DNA of 64,000 bases. Source: Gracilibacillus halotolerans. Lineage in GTDB: Bacteria > Bacillota > Bacilli > Bacillales > Amphibacillaceae. Positions 35,375 to 45,218 of the stretch are shown here, piece after piece; position 1 is the stretch's first letter; each line of letters starts with the position of its first letter. The position numbers and the translations under genes are program-made. The DNA is taken from assembly GCF_014206945.1 (NCBI RefSeq), contig NZ_JACHON010000004.1:1-64000 (forward strand), in the 5' to 3' direction. The notes beneath the pieces were generated by a model that ran no database searches, was not told where the DNA came from, and worked only from the letters and a program-made list of their open reading frames with translations.

Positions 35375-36769
35375 TTAACTTTTTTCTGGCTTTGTATTAT
35401 TTAAATAGAAGGACAGAATTAAACCAACTAAAGCAGCTAGCCCAGATACTAGAAAGGATATATTAACTCCATGCATCATCCCTTCCAACCCTTCAGATGG
35501 TCTTGCTTGGTCTAACATAATAGAAATCAATGCGGCTGTCCCAATTGCTCCTGCCATTTGACGCATCGTATTATTCATTGCAGTACCATGTGCCATTAAA
35601 TTATTAGGTAATTGGTTTAAACCAGCAGTCGTTACTGGCATCATGACCATCGATATTCCGAACATCCGAACCGCGTTTGCTAAAGTTAGGTATAGAAACG
35701 TTGTCTCCGTTGTTAAAATAGAGAACATAAACGTTGTAATAGTAACGAGACTTAATCCAATAATTGCTAACCATTTCCCACCGAATTTATCAAATAATCG
35801 CCCGGTAACAGGGTTCATCAGTCCCATCAATATAGCTCCTGGTAGTAGCATTAAACCTGATACTAATGGCGAAAAACCCATGTAATCTTGCATCATAATC
35901 GGTAAGATAATTGCGCCACCTATCATTGAGAAGAAAGCAATCATGCCAATCGCAGTGGACAGAGTAAAAATCTTATAACGAAATATCCGAAACTCTAGAA
36001 TTGGCTTCTCTAACCTTAACTGTCTACGTATAAAGAAAAATAGGGTTATACTACCGATAATAAGAGGTACTAAAACCATACTACCAGTCCATGAATGATT
36101 TTCATCACCAGCCATACTGAAACCATATAACAACCCACCAAAACCTAAGGTTGAAAGGATGATGGAGGCGATATCTACTTTAGGAAATGTCTGTTTCGTC
36201 ACATTGGCTAGTATTTTATAAGCTAGGATAATATCGAATATAGCAATCGGTAATACTACATAAAATAAGCTACGCCAGTGAAAGTGTTCCACTAACCAAC
36301 CTGATAATGTAGGTCCCATAGCAGGAGCGAATGCAATAATTAATCCAAACATTCCCATTGCTCTACCACGTTGATGAATAGGGAAAATTAGAAACATGAT
36401 CGTCTGTGTTAATGGCATCATAATACCTGCTCCACCGGCTTGAAGAATTCTCCCCACTAATAATAAGCTAAAGTTAGGTGAAAGCGCGGCAATAAGTGTA
36501 CCAATCGCAAAGCTCCCTAATGCTGTCATGAAAAGTGTTCTCGTTGTAAATCGTTCAATAAGAAAAGCTGTAATTGGAATCATAATACCGTTCACTAACA
36601 TAAACGCAGACTGCAACCATTGAGCTGCCGAAGGACCGATTTGTAAGTCTTCCATAATATGAGGTAAAGCAGTTCCTAATAATGTTTGATTGAGTATTGC
36701 TACAAAAGCACCTGAGATAAGTACAATCATAAGTTGCTTTCGATTGATATTTTTATTTCCTGTCTCCAT
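35375..36769 (-). CDS. MFS transporter, DHA2/EmrB drug-efflux family
   Basis: The 464-residue protein has about 14 membrane helices and DHA2 motifs: LGTALPHIMEDL after helix 1, WLQSAFMLVNGIMIPITAFL, GRILQAGGAGIMMPLTQTI (motif B region) and FAPAMGPTLSGWLVEHFHWR (motif C). It probably exports lipophilic drugs or toxic compounds by proton antiport. AGAAGGAC precedes the ATG at 36769. It interrupts the usual coiA-mecA adjacency of B. subtilis, so it may be a local insertion. No regulator lies next to it. Confidence 0.88.
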   Translation of the reverse strand: METGNKNINRKQLMIVLISGAFVAILNQTLLGTALPHIMEDLQIGPSAAQWLQSAFMLVNGIMIPITAFLIERFTTRTLFMTALGSFAIGTLIAALSPNFSLLLVGRILQAGGAGIMMPLTQTIMFLIFPIHQRGRAMGMFGLIIAFAPAMGPTLSGWLVEHFHWRSLFYVVLPIAIFDIILAYKILANVTKQTFPKVDIASIILSTLGFGGLLYGFSMAGDENHSWTGSMVLVPLIIGSITLFFFIRRQLRLEKPILEFRIFRYKIFTLSTAIGMIAFFSMIGGAIILPIMMQDYMGFSPLVSGLMLLPGAILMGLMNPVTGRLFDKFGGKWLAIIGLSLVTITTFMFSILTTETTFLYLTLANAVRMFGISMVMMPVTTAGLNQLPNNLMAHGTAMNNTMRQMAGAIGTAALISIMLDQARPSEGLEGMMHGVNISFLVSGLAALVGLILSFYLNNTKPEKS

Positions 36770-36908
36770 ATATGTCCTTCTTTCTACTAAATACATTTCT
36801 ATCTAATATGCAAGTTTCCGTAAAAAATTGAAACCAGTAAGAAGTCAAGCTTCCACTGGTTCAAAAATAGTAACCTTGCCTAGTAAATAGACAAGGTCCT
36901 AACAAAGT

Positions 36909-37586
36909 TTATATAGAGAAGTTTTGCTGCACTTGCTCTAGCGCGTCCTTCTTAAAGATTGCCTTCCCGTACTCTTCTACTATAAATACGCTTATTGCAG
37001 ATTCCTCGCCATATTCTAAGATTTGACTAATTAAATTTTCCTGCTCGTCATCTGTTAAAAATTCTTCGTCAAACCTAGTAATGAGCATATATTTATCATT
37101 ATATACATAAAGTTCGTCACGCATTCCATCTACAGATTCAAACGCATGGCTTAACTGAATAACGTCTTCTAAATCTTTGAAAAGAACTACTACTACAAAA
37201 TCTTGTGCGAAAGATTCGTTATCGATGTCATGATCGACAGACCCGAATTTTTCTTCAAGTAAAGTCTCGATCTTATCATCAACAGGTAGATCAATCGTCT
37301 TTCCTGATTCTGTGGGAAGTTGGAGATTTTGTCCGTCTTTGGAAATATGCGCTTTAGTTACAACTATTTCAAGTCCTTTTTCTAATGCTTGCACTTGAAT
37401 CCATAATGGTCCGTCCATATGGAAATCTTCTTCATTGTAATTCACTTCGTCCATTACTTGCCAGAATAGCTGTTCGCTTTTGTCACGATTATACCATATT
37501 TCCTCTCGATCGAAACCACGATCTTCAATGTCCATATAGGATATATAGAACTTAATGGTATTCTCATTGATTCTTTCTATTTCCAT
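36909..37586 (-). CDS. mecA: Adaptor protein MecA
   Basis: The 225-residue protein matches MecA: the N-terminal substrate-binding domain MEIERINENTIKFYISYMDIEDRGF..., an acidic linker (about 100-125), and a C-terminal ClpC-binding domain ending EYGKAIFKKDALEQVQQ. MecA targets ComK to ClpCP, keeping competence off. AGGGAG lies before the ATG. The 420 bp upstream to spx contains several hairpins and the spx terminator. Confidence 0.94.
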   Translation of the reverse strand: MEIERINENTIKFYISYMDIEDRGFDREEIWYNRDKSEQLFWQVMDEVNYNEEDFHMDGPLWIQVQALEKGLEIVVTKAHISKDGQNLQLPTESGKTIDLPVDDKIETLLEEKFGSVDHDIDNESFAQDFVVVVLFKDLEDVIQLSHAFESVDGMRDELYVYNDKYMLITRFDEEFLTDDEQENLISQILEYGEESAISVFIVEEYGKAIFKKDALEQVQQNFSI

Positions 37587-38006
37587 TTCATAACTCTCCC
37601 TTCTAAATAATAGTTAGGGTTGGAAGGGATTACTAGCGTACAATATATACCCTTATTTTTATTATACCCCGATTCCATGTCCTATTAACAGGATAGAATC
37701 TTATATCTATTGTATGATATTTTATGCAATTTGAAAAACAAAATAACCTTATTTATTGGATTTTAAACTGTTTTATTTAATAATCCATTATAGCCTATTC
37801 TTTACTACTTGTCATGTATTATTTACTGTCTCTTCCAAATCATTGAATTAGACAGTAAATAGTTGGTGTTCTATAAGAAACGTGGTATCATTACGAATAA
37901 GATCCATAATCGGAGATGGACCTTATCGTATTTCTACTGAAAAAAGAAAACCCGCCGAGAATAAGATATTTTCGGCAGGATGTTAAGCAGCTCTTTATTT
38001 ACTAGA
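37587..38006. other. mecA-spx intergenic region with nested inverted repeats
   Basis: No gene is seen in about 420 bp. There is a perfect 12-bp inverted repeat (37820-37831 with 37850-37861, loop 18), an imperfect hairpin at 37894-37927 around ATCCAT/ATGGAC, and the spx terminator. The mecA promoter should lie in the first 200 bp, but I cannot place it confidently. Confidence 0.5.
37947..37982 (-). terminator. Terminator of spx
   Basis: On minus, CCTGCCGA (37982-37975 region) pairs with TCGGCGGG (one G-U pair) around an AT-rich loop and is followed by TTTTC TTTTTT. Confidence 0.75.
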
Positions 38007-38402
38007 TTAATTAACCATACGTTGTGCTTCACGTAGTTGAAAAGTTCGTACTGTACGAGGTAAGAAACGACGAATTTCGTCTTCGTTATAACCAACTTGT
38101 AATCTTTTCTCGTCTAAGATAATCGGTCTTCTTAGTAAACCTGGATTTTCTTGAATAAGCTTAAATAGATCCTTTAGTGGAAGCTGATCCAAATTCACAT
38201 TTAGTTTTTGAAATACTTTTGATCTAGTTGAGATGATTTCGTCCGTCCCATCTTCTGTCATACGTAGAATTTCTTTGATCTCCTCTAATGTTAAAGGCTC
38301 AGAGAAAATATTACGCTCTTTGAAAGCAATGTCATGTTCTTCTAACCAGGCTTTTGCCTTTCTACATGATGTACAACTTGGTGAGGTATACAATGTGACC
38401 AT
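38007..38402 (-). CDS. spx: Redox regulator Spx
   Basis: The 131-residue ArsC-fold protein has the redox switch Cys10-Thr-Ser-Cys13 ([13 protein letters not shown]) and the RPI segment ([23 protein letters not shown]) of Spx. It binds the RNA-polymerase alpha C-terminal domain and turns on thiol-stress genes when the Cys pair is oxidised. The C-terminal tail recognised by ClpXP/SpxH is present. GAGGAG precedes the ATG at 38402; a longer frame is not needed. Upstream yjbC is on the same strand, as in the B. subtilis yjbC-spx operon. Confidence 0.96.
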   Translation of the reverse strand: MVTLYTSPSCTSCRKAKAWLEEHDIAFKERNIFSEPLTLEEIKEILRMTEDGTDEIISTRSKVFQKLNVNLDQLPLKDLFKLIQENPGLLRRPIILDEKRLQVGYNEDEIRRFLPRTVRTFQLREAQRMVN

Positions 38403-38620
38403 TAAAATTTCACTCCTCAAAATGGATTGATTTATTGTAATTGTTTATTCAATATTTCATCGTTATTAGATTAAAATTAATTTAATTTATTCTCTCTTAC
38501 TCAGTATACTACACTTTCACTAGCTAAGATAGGGGGGAAACGCTATTTTTACGCTTTTTTCTTACTTTTTTCATATATTTGATATATTTACTTTACCCCA
38601 TCATTCCTATTATAAACTCG

Positions 38621-39214
38621 CTATTTCTTCTTTTTTTCTTGGATCGCTTCAAATATGTTATCAACTTCACGATTATCATCATAAGTGATAACTTCATCGG
38701 CTGATTGATAAGATTCACCATACACTTCCTCATCTTTATACGTATGGATATCCTCATACATTTCTTTCATTTGTTTATAGATTGCCTCTTCATCAGCTTC
38801 TTCGGGAGACCAAAATAGAATTTCTAAAGTATTAGCTTCATTGGTTGCCAACGACTTCCGGGTATATCCGATTGACTGAGCATGTTCGAATCCTTCTCTA
38901 CGATAAAACCTTAATCTTTTTGTTGAGTCTGTATCTGAGTAATCCCATGGCTCTACTTCCAAAATTATCGGTTTCTTCTTTCTCTTCAATTTTTCGATAA
39001 GTTGATGTCCCAAACCTTGCCCACGTGACTCTTTTGATACATATAAATAATCAATAAAGATGAAACTTGGAAACTCTGCATACATCATTACGTGATACTG
39101 TCCCTCATCCTTATGATAGACATCTCCCTTTTCCTGCAGTAATAACTCCATATGTTCTTGGGATTTCATTTCCTCAACTGGAAAATATTTATTAAGCTTT
39201 TCATACCAATTCAT
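38621..39214 (-). CDS. yjbC: GNAT-family acetyltransferase YjbC
   Basis: The 197-residue protein has an acetyl-CoA loop SRGQGLG (within YVSKESRGQGLGHQLIEKL) and the later RRLRFYRREGFEH-type strand of GNAT enzymes, then a long acidic C-terminal tail ending in KKKK. It corresponds in position and layout to B. subtilis YjbC, a general-stress protein of unknown substrate encoded upstream of spx. The ATG at 39214 has GAGGGG upstream; an earlier in-frame ATG at 39241 lacks one. Confidence 0.85.
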   Translation of the reverse strand: MNWYEKLNKYFPVEEMKSQEHMELLLQEKGDVYHKDEGQYHVMMYAEFPSFIFIDYLYVSKESRGQGLGHQLIEKLKRKKKPIILEVEPWDYSDTDSTKRLRFYRREGFEHAQSIGYTRKSLATNEANTLEILFWSPEEADEEAIYKQMKEMYEDIHTYKDEEVYGESYQSADEVITYDDNREVDNIFEAIQEKKKK

Positions 39215-39397
39215 GATGAACGCCCCTCTATATATGTACAATCATCTATAAATATACCCTTAAGTAATTACTTCTAAACTTCTGTCTATAAATATATACG
39301 AATTAATTGTTGTTTTTGTTTCGCTTTTTAAAAAATATTTTTAAAATATAGGAATTTCAATTATTCTACGGATTACTACACACTAGATTTTAAAATG

Positions 39398-39720
39398 GAG
39401 CTGGGACAGAATTATTTAATCATACTACTAACCGAACGATTCGTTAGAATCAGTTCTGTTTGTATGCTTTTTATAATTACTTCGCTAAAACACTTCGCTT
39501 TCCGCAGGCAACGCTTCAACTAATTTTAAAAGTTAAATTGAAAGCGTATAGGATGTTCGGCTAATAGTGCAACGTCCTGTTGCAACGCCGAACTGAATTA
39601 CATCCTGTAATCCCTCAGCTGTTGCTTTCCTGCAGGAGTCTACGTGTTTTTGCTGCGTAATTTATATTTCAATTTTTAATTGTTCGCCTTTATTATTGTA
39701 AGATTTAGTTATATCCCAGC
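39398..39720 (+). repeat. Dispersed repeat, copy B (left flank of IS200 remnant)
   Basis: It begins GGAGCTGGGACAGAATTATT and carries the shared core CGCTTTCCGCAGGCAACGC and GCTGTTGCTTTCCTGCAGGA. An extra insert at about 39540-39605 (ATAGGATGTTCGGC...CATCCTGTAAT) is absent from copies A and C. It is inverted relative to copy D across the IS200 remnant. Confidence 0.85.
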
Positions 39721-39829
39721 TTCTCTGGAAAGCTTTCGGCGTGGGTTAAAAAAATGCCTCTCTTCATGGTAAGATAATGTTGGTTTCCCGACCACAACAT
39801 CTCACTCATGAAGGAGGTACGTCCAACGA

Positions 39830-40258
39830 AGGACAAGAATAGTTTAGCACACACAACTGGAATTGTAAGTACCATATCGTCTTTGCTCCAAAGTATAGGA
39901 GACAAACAATATAAGGAAAATATTAGAGATGTATCGGTCAAACTATAAGAGATTTATGCGAACGCAAAGCACTATACATGAGGCAAACGCATGTCGAGAT
40001 CATATACGCATGTTAGTAAGTATCCCACCGAAATAATTTATGGGATATTTAAAAGGGAAAAGTAGTGTAATTGATAGTCAAGCCAATCTCAAATATAAAT
40101 ATGGAAATCACAAGTTTTGGTGCTCTGGTTTCTACATAAATACAGTGATTAGAAATAAAAAGAAAATACAAGAATATATTAGGTATCAGCTAAAAGAAGT
40201 TTACATGACGGACCAATTAACAATATTCGAAGAGTTTGATCCGTTTACAGGGCAATAA
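39830..40258 (+). pseudogene. Degenerate IS200/IS605-type TnpA transposase
   Basis: Pieces in different frames read as TnpA: SLAHT, WNCKYHIVFAPKYRRQTI, a stop, then EANACRDHIRMLVSIPPK, a stop, and MGYLKGKSSVIDSQANLKYKYGN through EEFDPFTGQ. There is a one-base loss near 39860 and several stops. The HUH metal motif is HIR rather than HIH (CGC codon at 40007-40009), so the enzyme is dead. The final open part (40040-40258) retains the catalytic-Tyr region. GGCCTTTTAGGCC at about 40317 is the likely right-end hairpin. Confidence 0.85.
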
Positions 40259-40370
40259 CAATAAGGGATTCTTTTAGAAACAATGAGTATATGTGGTGTA
40301 AGAGGGAAGACCACAATGGCCTTTTAGGCCGAGCACAAAAATCCAACCAAATCATGGAAAGGATATAAAT

Positions 40371-40608
40371 AGCCAAGTCAAAATACAAGACTCCTGCAGG
40401 AAAAGCAACAGCCGAAAATCCATTACAAAAGTTTTTATATAACTTTTGTAATTAGTTGAGGCGTTGCCGAGGTATAGGAAACACTGTGCAAGTGTTATTT
40501 CTTGCACAGATGTTGACTTATACCCTATGGGTAAAAGCGAAGTATTTTGACTTGGCGTTAGTATAACATTCGGATTTTGATTATGAAAATTACTTCTGTC
40601 TCAGTCTC
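40371..40608 (-). repeat. Dispersed repeat, copy D (right flank, inverted)
   Basis: On minus it reads from GAGACTGAGACAGAAGTAAT to the GCAACGCCTCAACTAATTAC and GGCTGTTGCTTTTCCTGCAG blocks, so it mirrors copies A and B. The middle (about 40470-40545) has diverged and carries its own inverted repeat around AACACTGTGCAAG / CTTGCACAGATGTT. It ends 10 bp before the stop of the next gene. Confidence 0.8.
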
Positions 40609-40618
40609 TTTAAAATCT

Positions 40619-41842
40619 TTAGTCAAGTGGCGTATAATCGACTCCATCGGAATAAACGTTACTTGCATTCCAGATCAGGAACTCATCAATACCATTTTCA
40701 TTCAGCGCTCTAATTTGTGCTTCTACTTCTGGAGCATCATATTGAAAGGTTGGACCACTATATAACCACGGAGCCTCAAAATCTTGGATCCAAGGTCGTG
40801 AAATAGGTCGGTTTTCTAATTTATCAAGAACTTCATTCTCTACTTTTGCATATTCATCTACTAGGCGATACGGTTCTCTATCCGGAAAGTCAATTCCAAA
40901 ATACGGAGTCCAATGGCTCGGATAAATCATGGAAGATATTACGTCCACATTAGAAGCTATTTTTGAAAAGTTTTGTCCAATACCAGGAGCCTCTTCAATC
41001 GTCGCTGAATAGCCAAAAATATCAACAGATACATCTACGTTATAATACTGTAATTCTTCTCGAGCATATGCTACGAAGTCCGTAACAGCTTCAACTCGTT
41101 GTTTAACTTCACTTCCCTCGAAATCAGCATAATCCCCTAGTTCATATTCTAACTCCTTATCTCGGTGCTCGAAACCTTCAGGAAAACGAACGTAATCAAA
41201 CTGAATTTCTCTAAAACCAAGTTCTGCTGCTTTCTTAGCTATATCGACATTGTATTCCCATACTTCTTTATGAAAAGGATTAACAAAAGCCTCTTTTCGA
41301 TTATTTACCCAGACCTCGCCATTTTTTGTAAATGATAAATCAGGACGTTTCTTTGCTAAAACAGAATCTTTGAATACTACAACCCGTGCAATAGGATAAA
41401 TTTGTTTTTCTTCTAGTGTCTTCATTAGCTCCTTGGGGTCATTAATATAATTTTGCGCAATATCTTCATATGGGGAACCTTCTTCAGGTTTAAATGTTAA
41501 ATGACCATGGTCCTCTTTTATATCAATGACCATTGCATTTAATTCGGTTGACTCTATCATATGTATGAGTTCTTCCATTCGCCCACCGCCTGCAGATGGA
41601 CCTGTTACATAAATACCTCTTACCGCATCTGGATATTCAAAATTAAGATCAGACACAAAAGAAAATCGCGGAAAAACATCTGGAAGCTCTAATTTAGTTT
41701 GGGTGAAATTTATCGTGGAATGTGATTTTGCTCGAAGGGTTTCTGTATTTTGGTCACTTTCATCTTCAGCGTGTACAGTAATTGTTCCTAAAAATATTAA
41801 TAGAATACTCCATAGTACAATGCGTTGTTTATAGCTTCTCAT
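40619..41842 (-). CDS. Putative secreted glycoside hydrolase (DUF4015)
   Basis: The 407-residue protein has a signal peptide (MRSYKQRIVLWSILLIFLG, cleavage after VHA) and the DUF4015 domain from about residue 73: RGIYVTGPSAGG, AMVIDIKEDHG, then EIQFDYVRFPEGF and MIYPSHWTPYFGIDFP. The domain has a TIM-barrel fold and is classed as a putative glycoside hydrolase; no substrate is established. TAGGAG lies about 11 bases upstream of the ATG. It is a single gene between opp and repeat copy D. Confidence 0.85.
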   Translation of the reverse strand: MRSYKQRIVLWSILLIFLGTITVHAEDESDQNTETLRAKSHSTINFTQTKLELPDVFPRFSFVSDLNFEYPDAVRGIYVTGPSAGGGRMEELIHMIESTELNAMVIDIKEDHGHLTFKPEEGSPYEDIAQNYINDPKELMKTLEEKQIYPIARVVVFKDSVLAKKRPDLSFTKNGEVWVNNRKEAFVNPFHKEVWEYNVDIAKKAAELGFREIQFDYVRFPEGFEHRDKELEYELGDYADFEGSEVKQRVEAVTDFVAYAREELQYYNVDVSVDIFGYSATIEEAPGIGQNFSKIASNVDVISSMIYPSHWTPYFGIDFPDREPYRLVDEYAKVENEVLDKLENRPISRPWIQDFEAPWLYSGPTFQYDAPEVEAQIRALNENGIDEFLIWNASNVYSDGVDYTPLD

Positions 41843-42009
41843 AATTATCAGGCTCCTATTTCTTTGTTGTTTCGTTCCATTATAGTCTAAATATTTGCTT
41901 AATTAAATAAGAAAATATACCTTAACCTCTCATTCGTTATTAACAATAGCTTAATTCCTAGTGTAAAAACAATCTTTTACATAAATGGGACTTGCATATT
42001 GAAAAAGAA

Positions 42010-42054
42010 AGGGACTATCTAAAAGGTATTGTCTACCTTTTGAGTCCCATTTTT
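42010..42054 (-). terminator. Terminator of the opp operon
   Basis: On minus, GGGACTCAAAAGGTAG pairs with CTTTTTAGATAGTCCC (with a bulge) and is followed by TTTCTTTTT, just past oppF. Confidence 0.75.
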
Positions 42055-42070
42055 AACTGAATGATTGATA

Positions 42071-42997
42071 CTATATACTCGCCTGTAGTTTTGCAAACTG
42101 CTTATCTGTACAAAGTACCCAGTGTCCTTCTTTAATCTCACGAAAACTTGCATGCTCACTTGATTCATATTGACTAGGATCATACGTTATCCTTCTACGG
42201 TTTCGTTCATAATCTGGGTCTGGCAGTGGAATTGCTGATAATAGAGATTTAGTATATGGATGCATTGGGTTTTTATAAAGCTCATCACTATCTGCTAACT
42301 CAACAATCCTTCCTGCATACATAACGGCAATTCGATCACTGATATACTTTACCATAGATAAATCATGTGCAATAAACAAGTACGTCAAATCATGTTGCTT
42401 CTGAAGATCTTTTAATAGATTTACTACTTGTGCTTGAATCGAAACGTCTAAAGCTGAGATAGGTTCGTCTGCTATAATAAACTCAGGATCAACGGCTAAT
42501 GCACGAGCAATTCCAATCCTCTGCCTTTGTCCTCCACTGAACTCATGAGGGAAACGAGAAGCATGTTCTTTGTTTAGTCCCACTGTCTCCAGTAATTCAT
42601 GTACTCGCTTTGTTATTGCAGCTTCATCTTTTATTAAACCATGGATATGGATTCCTTCTGCAACAATTTCCCTTACTGTCATTCGAGGATTAAGCGAAGC
42701 ATACGGATCTTGGAAAATCATTTGCATATTTTGATTAAATGATTTTAGTTCTTTTTTTGATTTCTTGCCATGTACATTTTCGCCTTTAAATATTACTTCC
42801 CCATCTGTAGCATCATATAAACGTATAATTGTTCTTCCGGTTGTAGATTTACCACAACCAGATTCTCCAACCAAACCAAACGTTTCTCCCTTATATATAT
42901 CAAAGCTAATGCCATCTACTGCTTTTATTGTAGTTTTTCCACCAGTGTCGAAGTGTTGTTTAAGGTTTTTAACTTCTAGTATTTTTTCTTTACTCAT
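42071..42997 (-). CDS. oppF: Oligopeptide ABC transporter ATP-binding protein OppF
   Basis: The 308-residue ATPase has Walker A GESGCGKST, signature FSGGQRQR and Walker B IIADEPISALD, and an oligopeptide-transporter C-terminal domain (PYTKSLLSAIPLPDPDYERNR). It powers peptide import with OppD. The ATG at 42997 overlaps the oppD stop by 8 bp; GGGGATG is the binding site. It is the last gene of oppABCDF and is followed by a terminator. Confidence 0.94.
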   Translation of the reverse strand: MSKEKILEVKNLKQHFDTGGKTTIKAVDGISFDIYKGETFGLVGESGCGKSTTGRTIIRLYDATDGEVIFKGENVHGKKSKKELKSFNQNMQMIFQDPYASLNPRMTVREIVAEGIHIHGLIKDEAAITKRVHELLETVGLNKEHASRFPHEFSGGQRQRIGIARALAVDPEFIIADEPISALDVSIQAQVVNLLKDLQKQHDLTYLFIAHDLSMVKYISDRIAVMYAGRIVELADSDELYKNPMHPYTKSLLSAIPLPDPDYERNRRRITYDPSQYESSEHASFREIKEGHWVLCTDKQFAKLQASI

Positions 42998-44057
42998 TGT
43001 TAACATCCCCATTCATATCACCACCGGCGCCTTTAGCCATGCCTTCCATCCGCAGCTTAACAGCTTTAGGAGGCTCAATATTTGGAGCATCTTCGTGTAA
43101 TAACCATGTCGCAGCAGAATGTGTATCTGATATTTTAAACATGGGTGGTGCTTCTTCAAAGTCGATCGCTAATGCATAATTACTTCTTAATGCAAAAGCA
43201 TCTCCTTTAGGAGGGTAAAGTAAATCAGGTGGTGTCCCTGGAATTGCATATAATTTCTCTTCTTGACTATCTACAGTTGGCATAGACCCTATTAGTCCCC
43301 AAGTGTATGGATGCTTAGGATTATAGAAAATATCATCAACTGTTCCGATTTCTACTATTTTTCCTGCATACATTACTGCGACTCTATCCGCCACATTTGC
43401 CACAACACCTAAATCGTGTGTAATAAATATAATCGACGTGTTCATTTTCTTCTGAATGTCTTTCATCAATTCAAGAATCTGCGCTTGTATCGTAACATCA
43501 AGAGCGGTTGTCGGTTCATCAGCAATAAGTACTTTCGGATTACATGCCAAAGCTATTGCGATAACGACTCTTTGTCGCATACCACCAGAGAACTGGTGCG
43601 GGTATTGATCCACTCTTTTATCAGGAAATGGGATTCCTACTAAATCCAACAGTTCTATTGCCCGCTTTTTTGCTTCTTTTTTAGAAAGCTTTTGATGCAG
43701 CATAAGTACTTCCATTATTTGTTTTCCAACTTTCATGGTTGGGTTTAAGGAAGTCATTGGATCTTGAAAAATCATGGAAATATCTTTCCCGCGCATTTTT
43801 TGTAATTCTTTTTCTTTTAATTTTGCTAAATCCTGATTTTCAAATAAAATTTCACCTTCAACAATTTTGCCGTTCGGTCTAGGTATAAGACCCATTAACG
43901 ACTTGGATGTTACCGATTTTCCTGATCCCGATTCACCCACAATTGCCAAGGTTTCTCCTTCATTCAATTCAAAATTCACACCGCGAACTGCTTGTACTGT
44001 TCCGCCATATGTTTCAAAATGAACATGTAAATTTTTCACTTCTAATACAGGAGACAT
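42990..44057 (-). CDS. oppD: Oligopeptide ABC transporter ATP-binding protein OppD
   Basis: The 355-residue ATPase has [16 protein letters not shown] and [11 protein letters not shown] motifs and the C-terminal oligopeptide-specific region with [19 protein letters not shown]. That region usually holds iron-sulphur-cluster cysteines; here the conserved Cys positions are largely missing (FALRSNYA), so it may lack a cluster. It pairs with OppF. The start lies 15 bp after oppC, with GGAGG upstream. Confidence 0.93.
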   Translation of the reverse strand: MSPVLEVKNLHVHFETYGGTVQAVRGVNFELNEGETLAIVGESGSGKSVTSKSLMGLIPRPNGKIVEGEILFENQDLAKLKEKELQKMRGKDISMIFQDPMTSLNPTMKVGKQIMEVLMLHQKLSKKEAKKRAIELLDLVGIPFPDKRVDQYPHQFSGGMRQRVVIAIALACNPKVLIADEPTTALDVTIQAQILELMKDIQKKMNTSIIFITHDLGVVANVADRVAVMYAGKIVEIGTVDDIFYNPKHPYTWGLIGSMPTVDSQEEKLYAIPGTPPDLLYPPKGDAFALRSNYALAIDFEEAPPMFKISDTHSAATWLLHEDAPNIEPPKAVKLRMEGMAKGAGGDMNGDVNNE

Positions 44058-44072
44058 TTCTACAACCCTCCT

Positions 44073-45218
44073 TTAATTTCTCATTTTTGGATCAAGTGCG
44101 TCTCGTAAACCATCTGCTAATACATTAAACCCAATCATTAATAAGGAAATAATCACAGCCGGGAATAAAAGCATATATGGGAATACACGATAATCATCAA
44201 ATGCCATATCAATCAACGTACCTAATGAAGCTATCGGTGGTTGAAGTCCTAAACCGATAAAACTTAAAAAGGATTCAAAAAAGATAGCACTTGGTATTGT
44301 AAACATCGTATTGATGATAATTACACTTAGCACGTTTGGTATGAGGTGCTTCATTAATATTCCTTTATCCGATGCACCCAACGTCCTAGCTGCTAGGATA
44401 AATTCTTGACCTTTTAGTTTTAGAACTTGTCCCCGAACAATTCTGGCCATACCAATCCAGCCTGTTATGGTTAATGCGATTGTAATGGCAATCAAGCCAG
44501 GCTTTAACACAATAATCATTAAAATAACAATTACTAGGTTCGGGATACCAGAAAGTACTTCAATAATACGTTGCATTACATTATCTACACGGCCTCCATA
44601 GTAACCAGAGACCCCTCCGTATATAACACCAATAACCATATCTATAAATGCAGCTAACAACCCAATAAATAAGGATATTTGAGTTCCATGCCAAATTCTG
44701 GTCCAAAGATCTCGTCCCATATTATCAGTACCAAACCAAAAATATTCATCTGTAAACCCTTTGGCCTCGTACATGTCCACTTTAACCTCTACGGTATAGT
44801 ACGGGTCTTCACTGTCTGGTTCGGATACTGTATCCACATTTATAACGTGTTGTTCTTCAACATTGTATCCTGCTAATCCACGTTCTACAGCATCATCAAC
44901 AGATGTACCTTGTAATCTAAGAACCTGAGTACCATCTAATCCGGCCCATTCTAATCCTTTAACTTTAGGTGGTAAATAAGCTGCATCATAATTTGCTTCG
45001 TCACGTCCATAATCATTCATTAATGGACCAAGCAAAGCTAATAAAATAATAAACGTTAAAACAAATAAACCTGCTATGGCTCCTTTGTTTTTCCTTAGGC
45101 GAATCCATGCGTCTTTCCAGTAGGAGAGTTGAGGACGAGAAAGCTCTTCACCTAGACTTTCTTCCACATGGACACGCTGAAACTTATCTTTTGGCAATTT
45201 GTTCGTTTCTTTGTCCAT
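44073..45218 (-). CDS. oppC: Oligopeptide ABC transporter permease OppC
   Basis: The 381-residue protein has a cytoplasmic N-terminus, membrane helix 1 (about 38-60), an extracytoplasmic loop of about 110 residues, then five helices with the EAA-loop ARTLGASDKGILMKHLIPN. The loop makes it longer than typical OppC (about 300 residues) but like some Gram-positive homologues. It forms the pore with OppB; the ATG overlaps the oppB stop by 1 bp. Confidence 0.92.
   Translation of the reverse strand: MDKETNKLPKDKFQRVHVEESLGEELSRPQLSYWKDAWIRLRKNKGAIAGLFVLTFIILLALLGPLMNDYGRDEANYDAAYLPPKVKGLEWAGLDGTQVLRLQGTSVDDAVERGLAGYNVEEQHVINVDTVSEPDSEDPYYTVEVKVDMYEAKGFTDEYFWFGTDNMGRDLWTRIWHGTQISLFIGLLAAFIDMVIGVIYGGVSGYYGGRVDNVMQRIIEVLSGIPNLVIVILMIIVLKPGLIAITIALTITGWIGMARIVRGQVLKLKGQEFILAARTLGASDKGILMKHLIPNVLSVIIINTMFTIPSAIFFESFLSFIGLGLQPPIASLGTLIDMAFDDYRVFPYMLLFPAVIISLLMIGFNVLADGLRDALDPKMRN

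Noticed and set aside
39705-39941. 78-codon minus-strand open frame
   Set aside because: It lies antisense to the IS200 TnpA remnant and the repeat end, with no binding site; a shadow.
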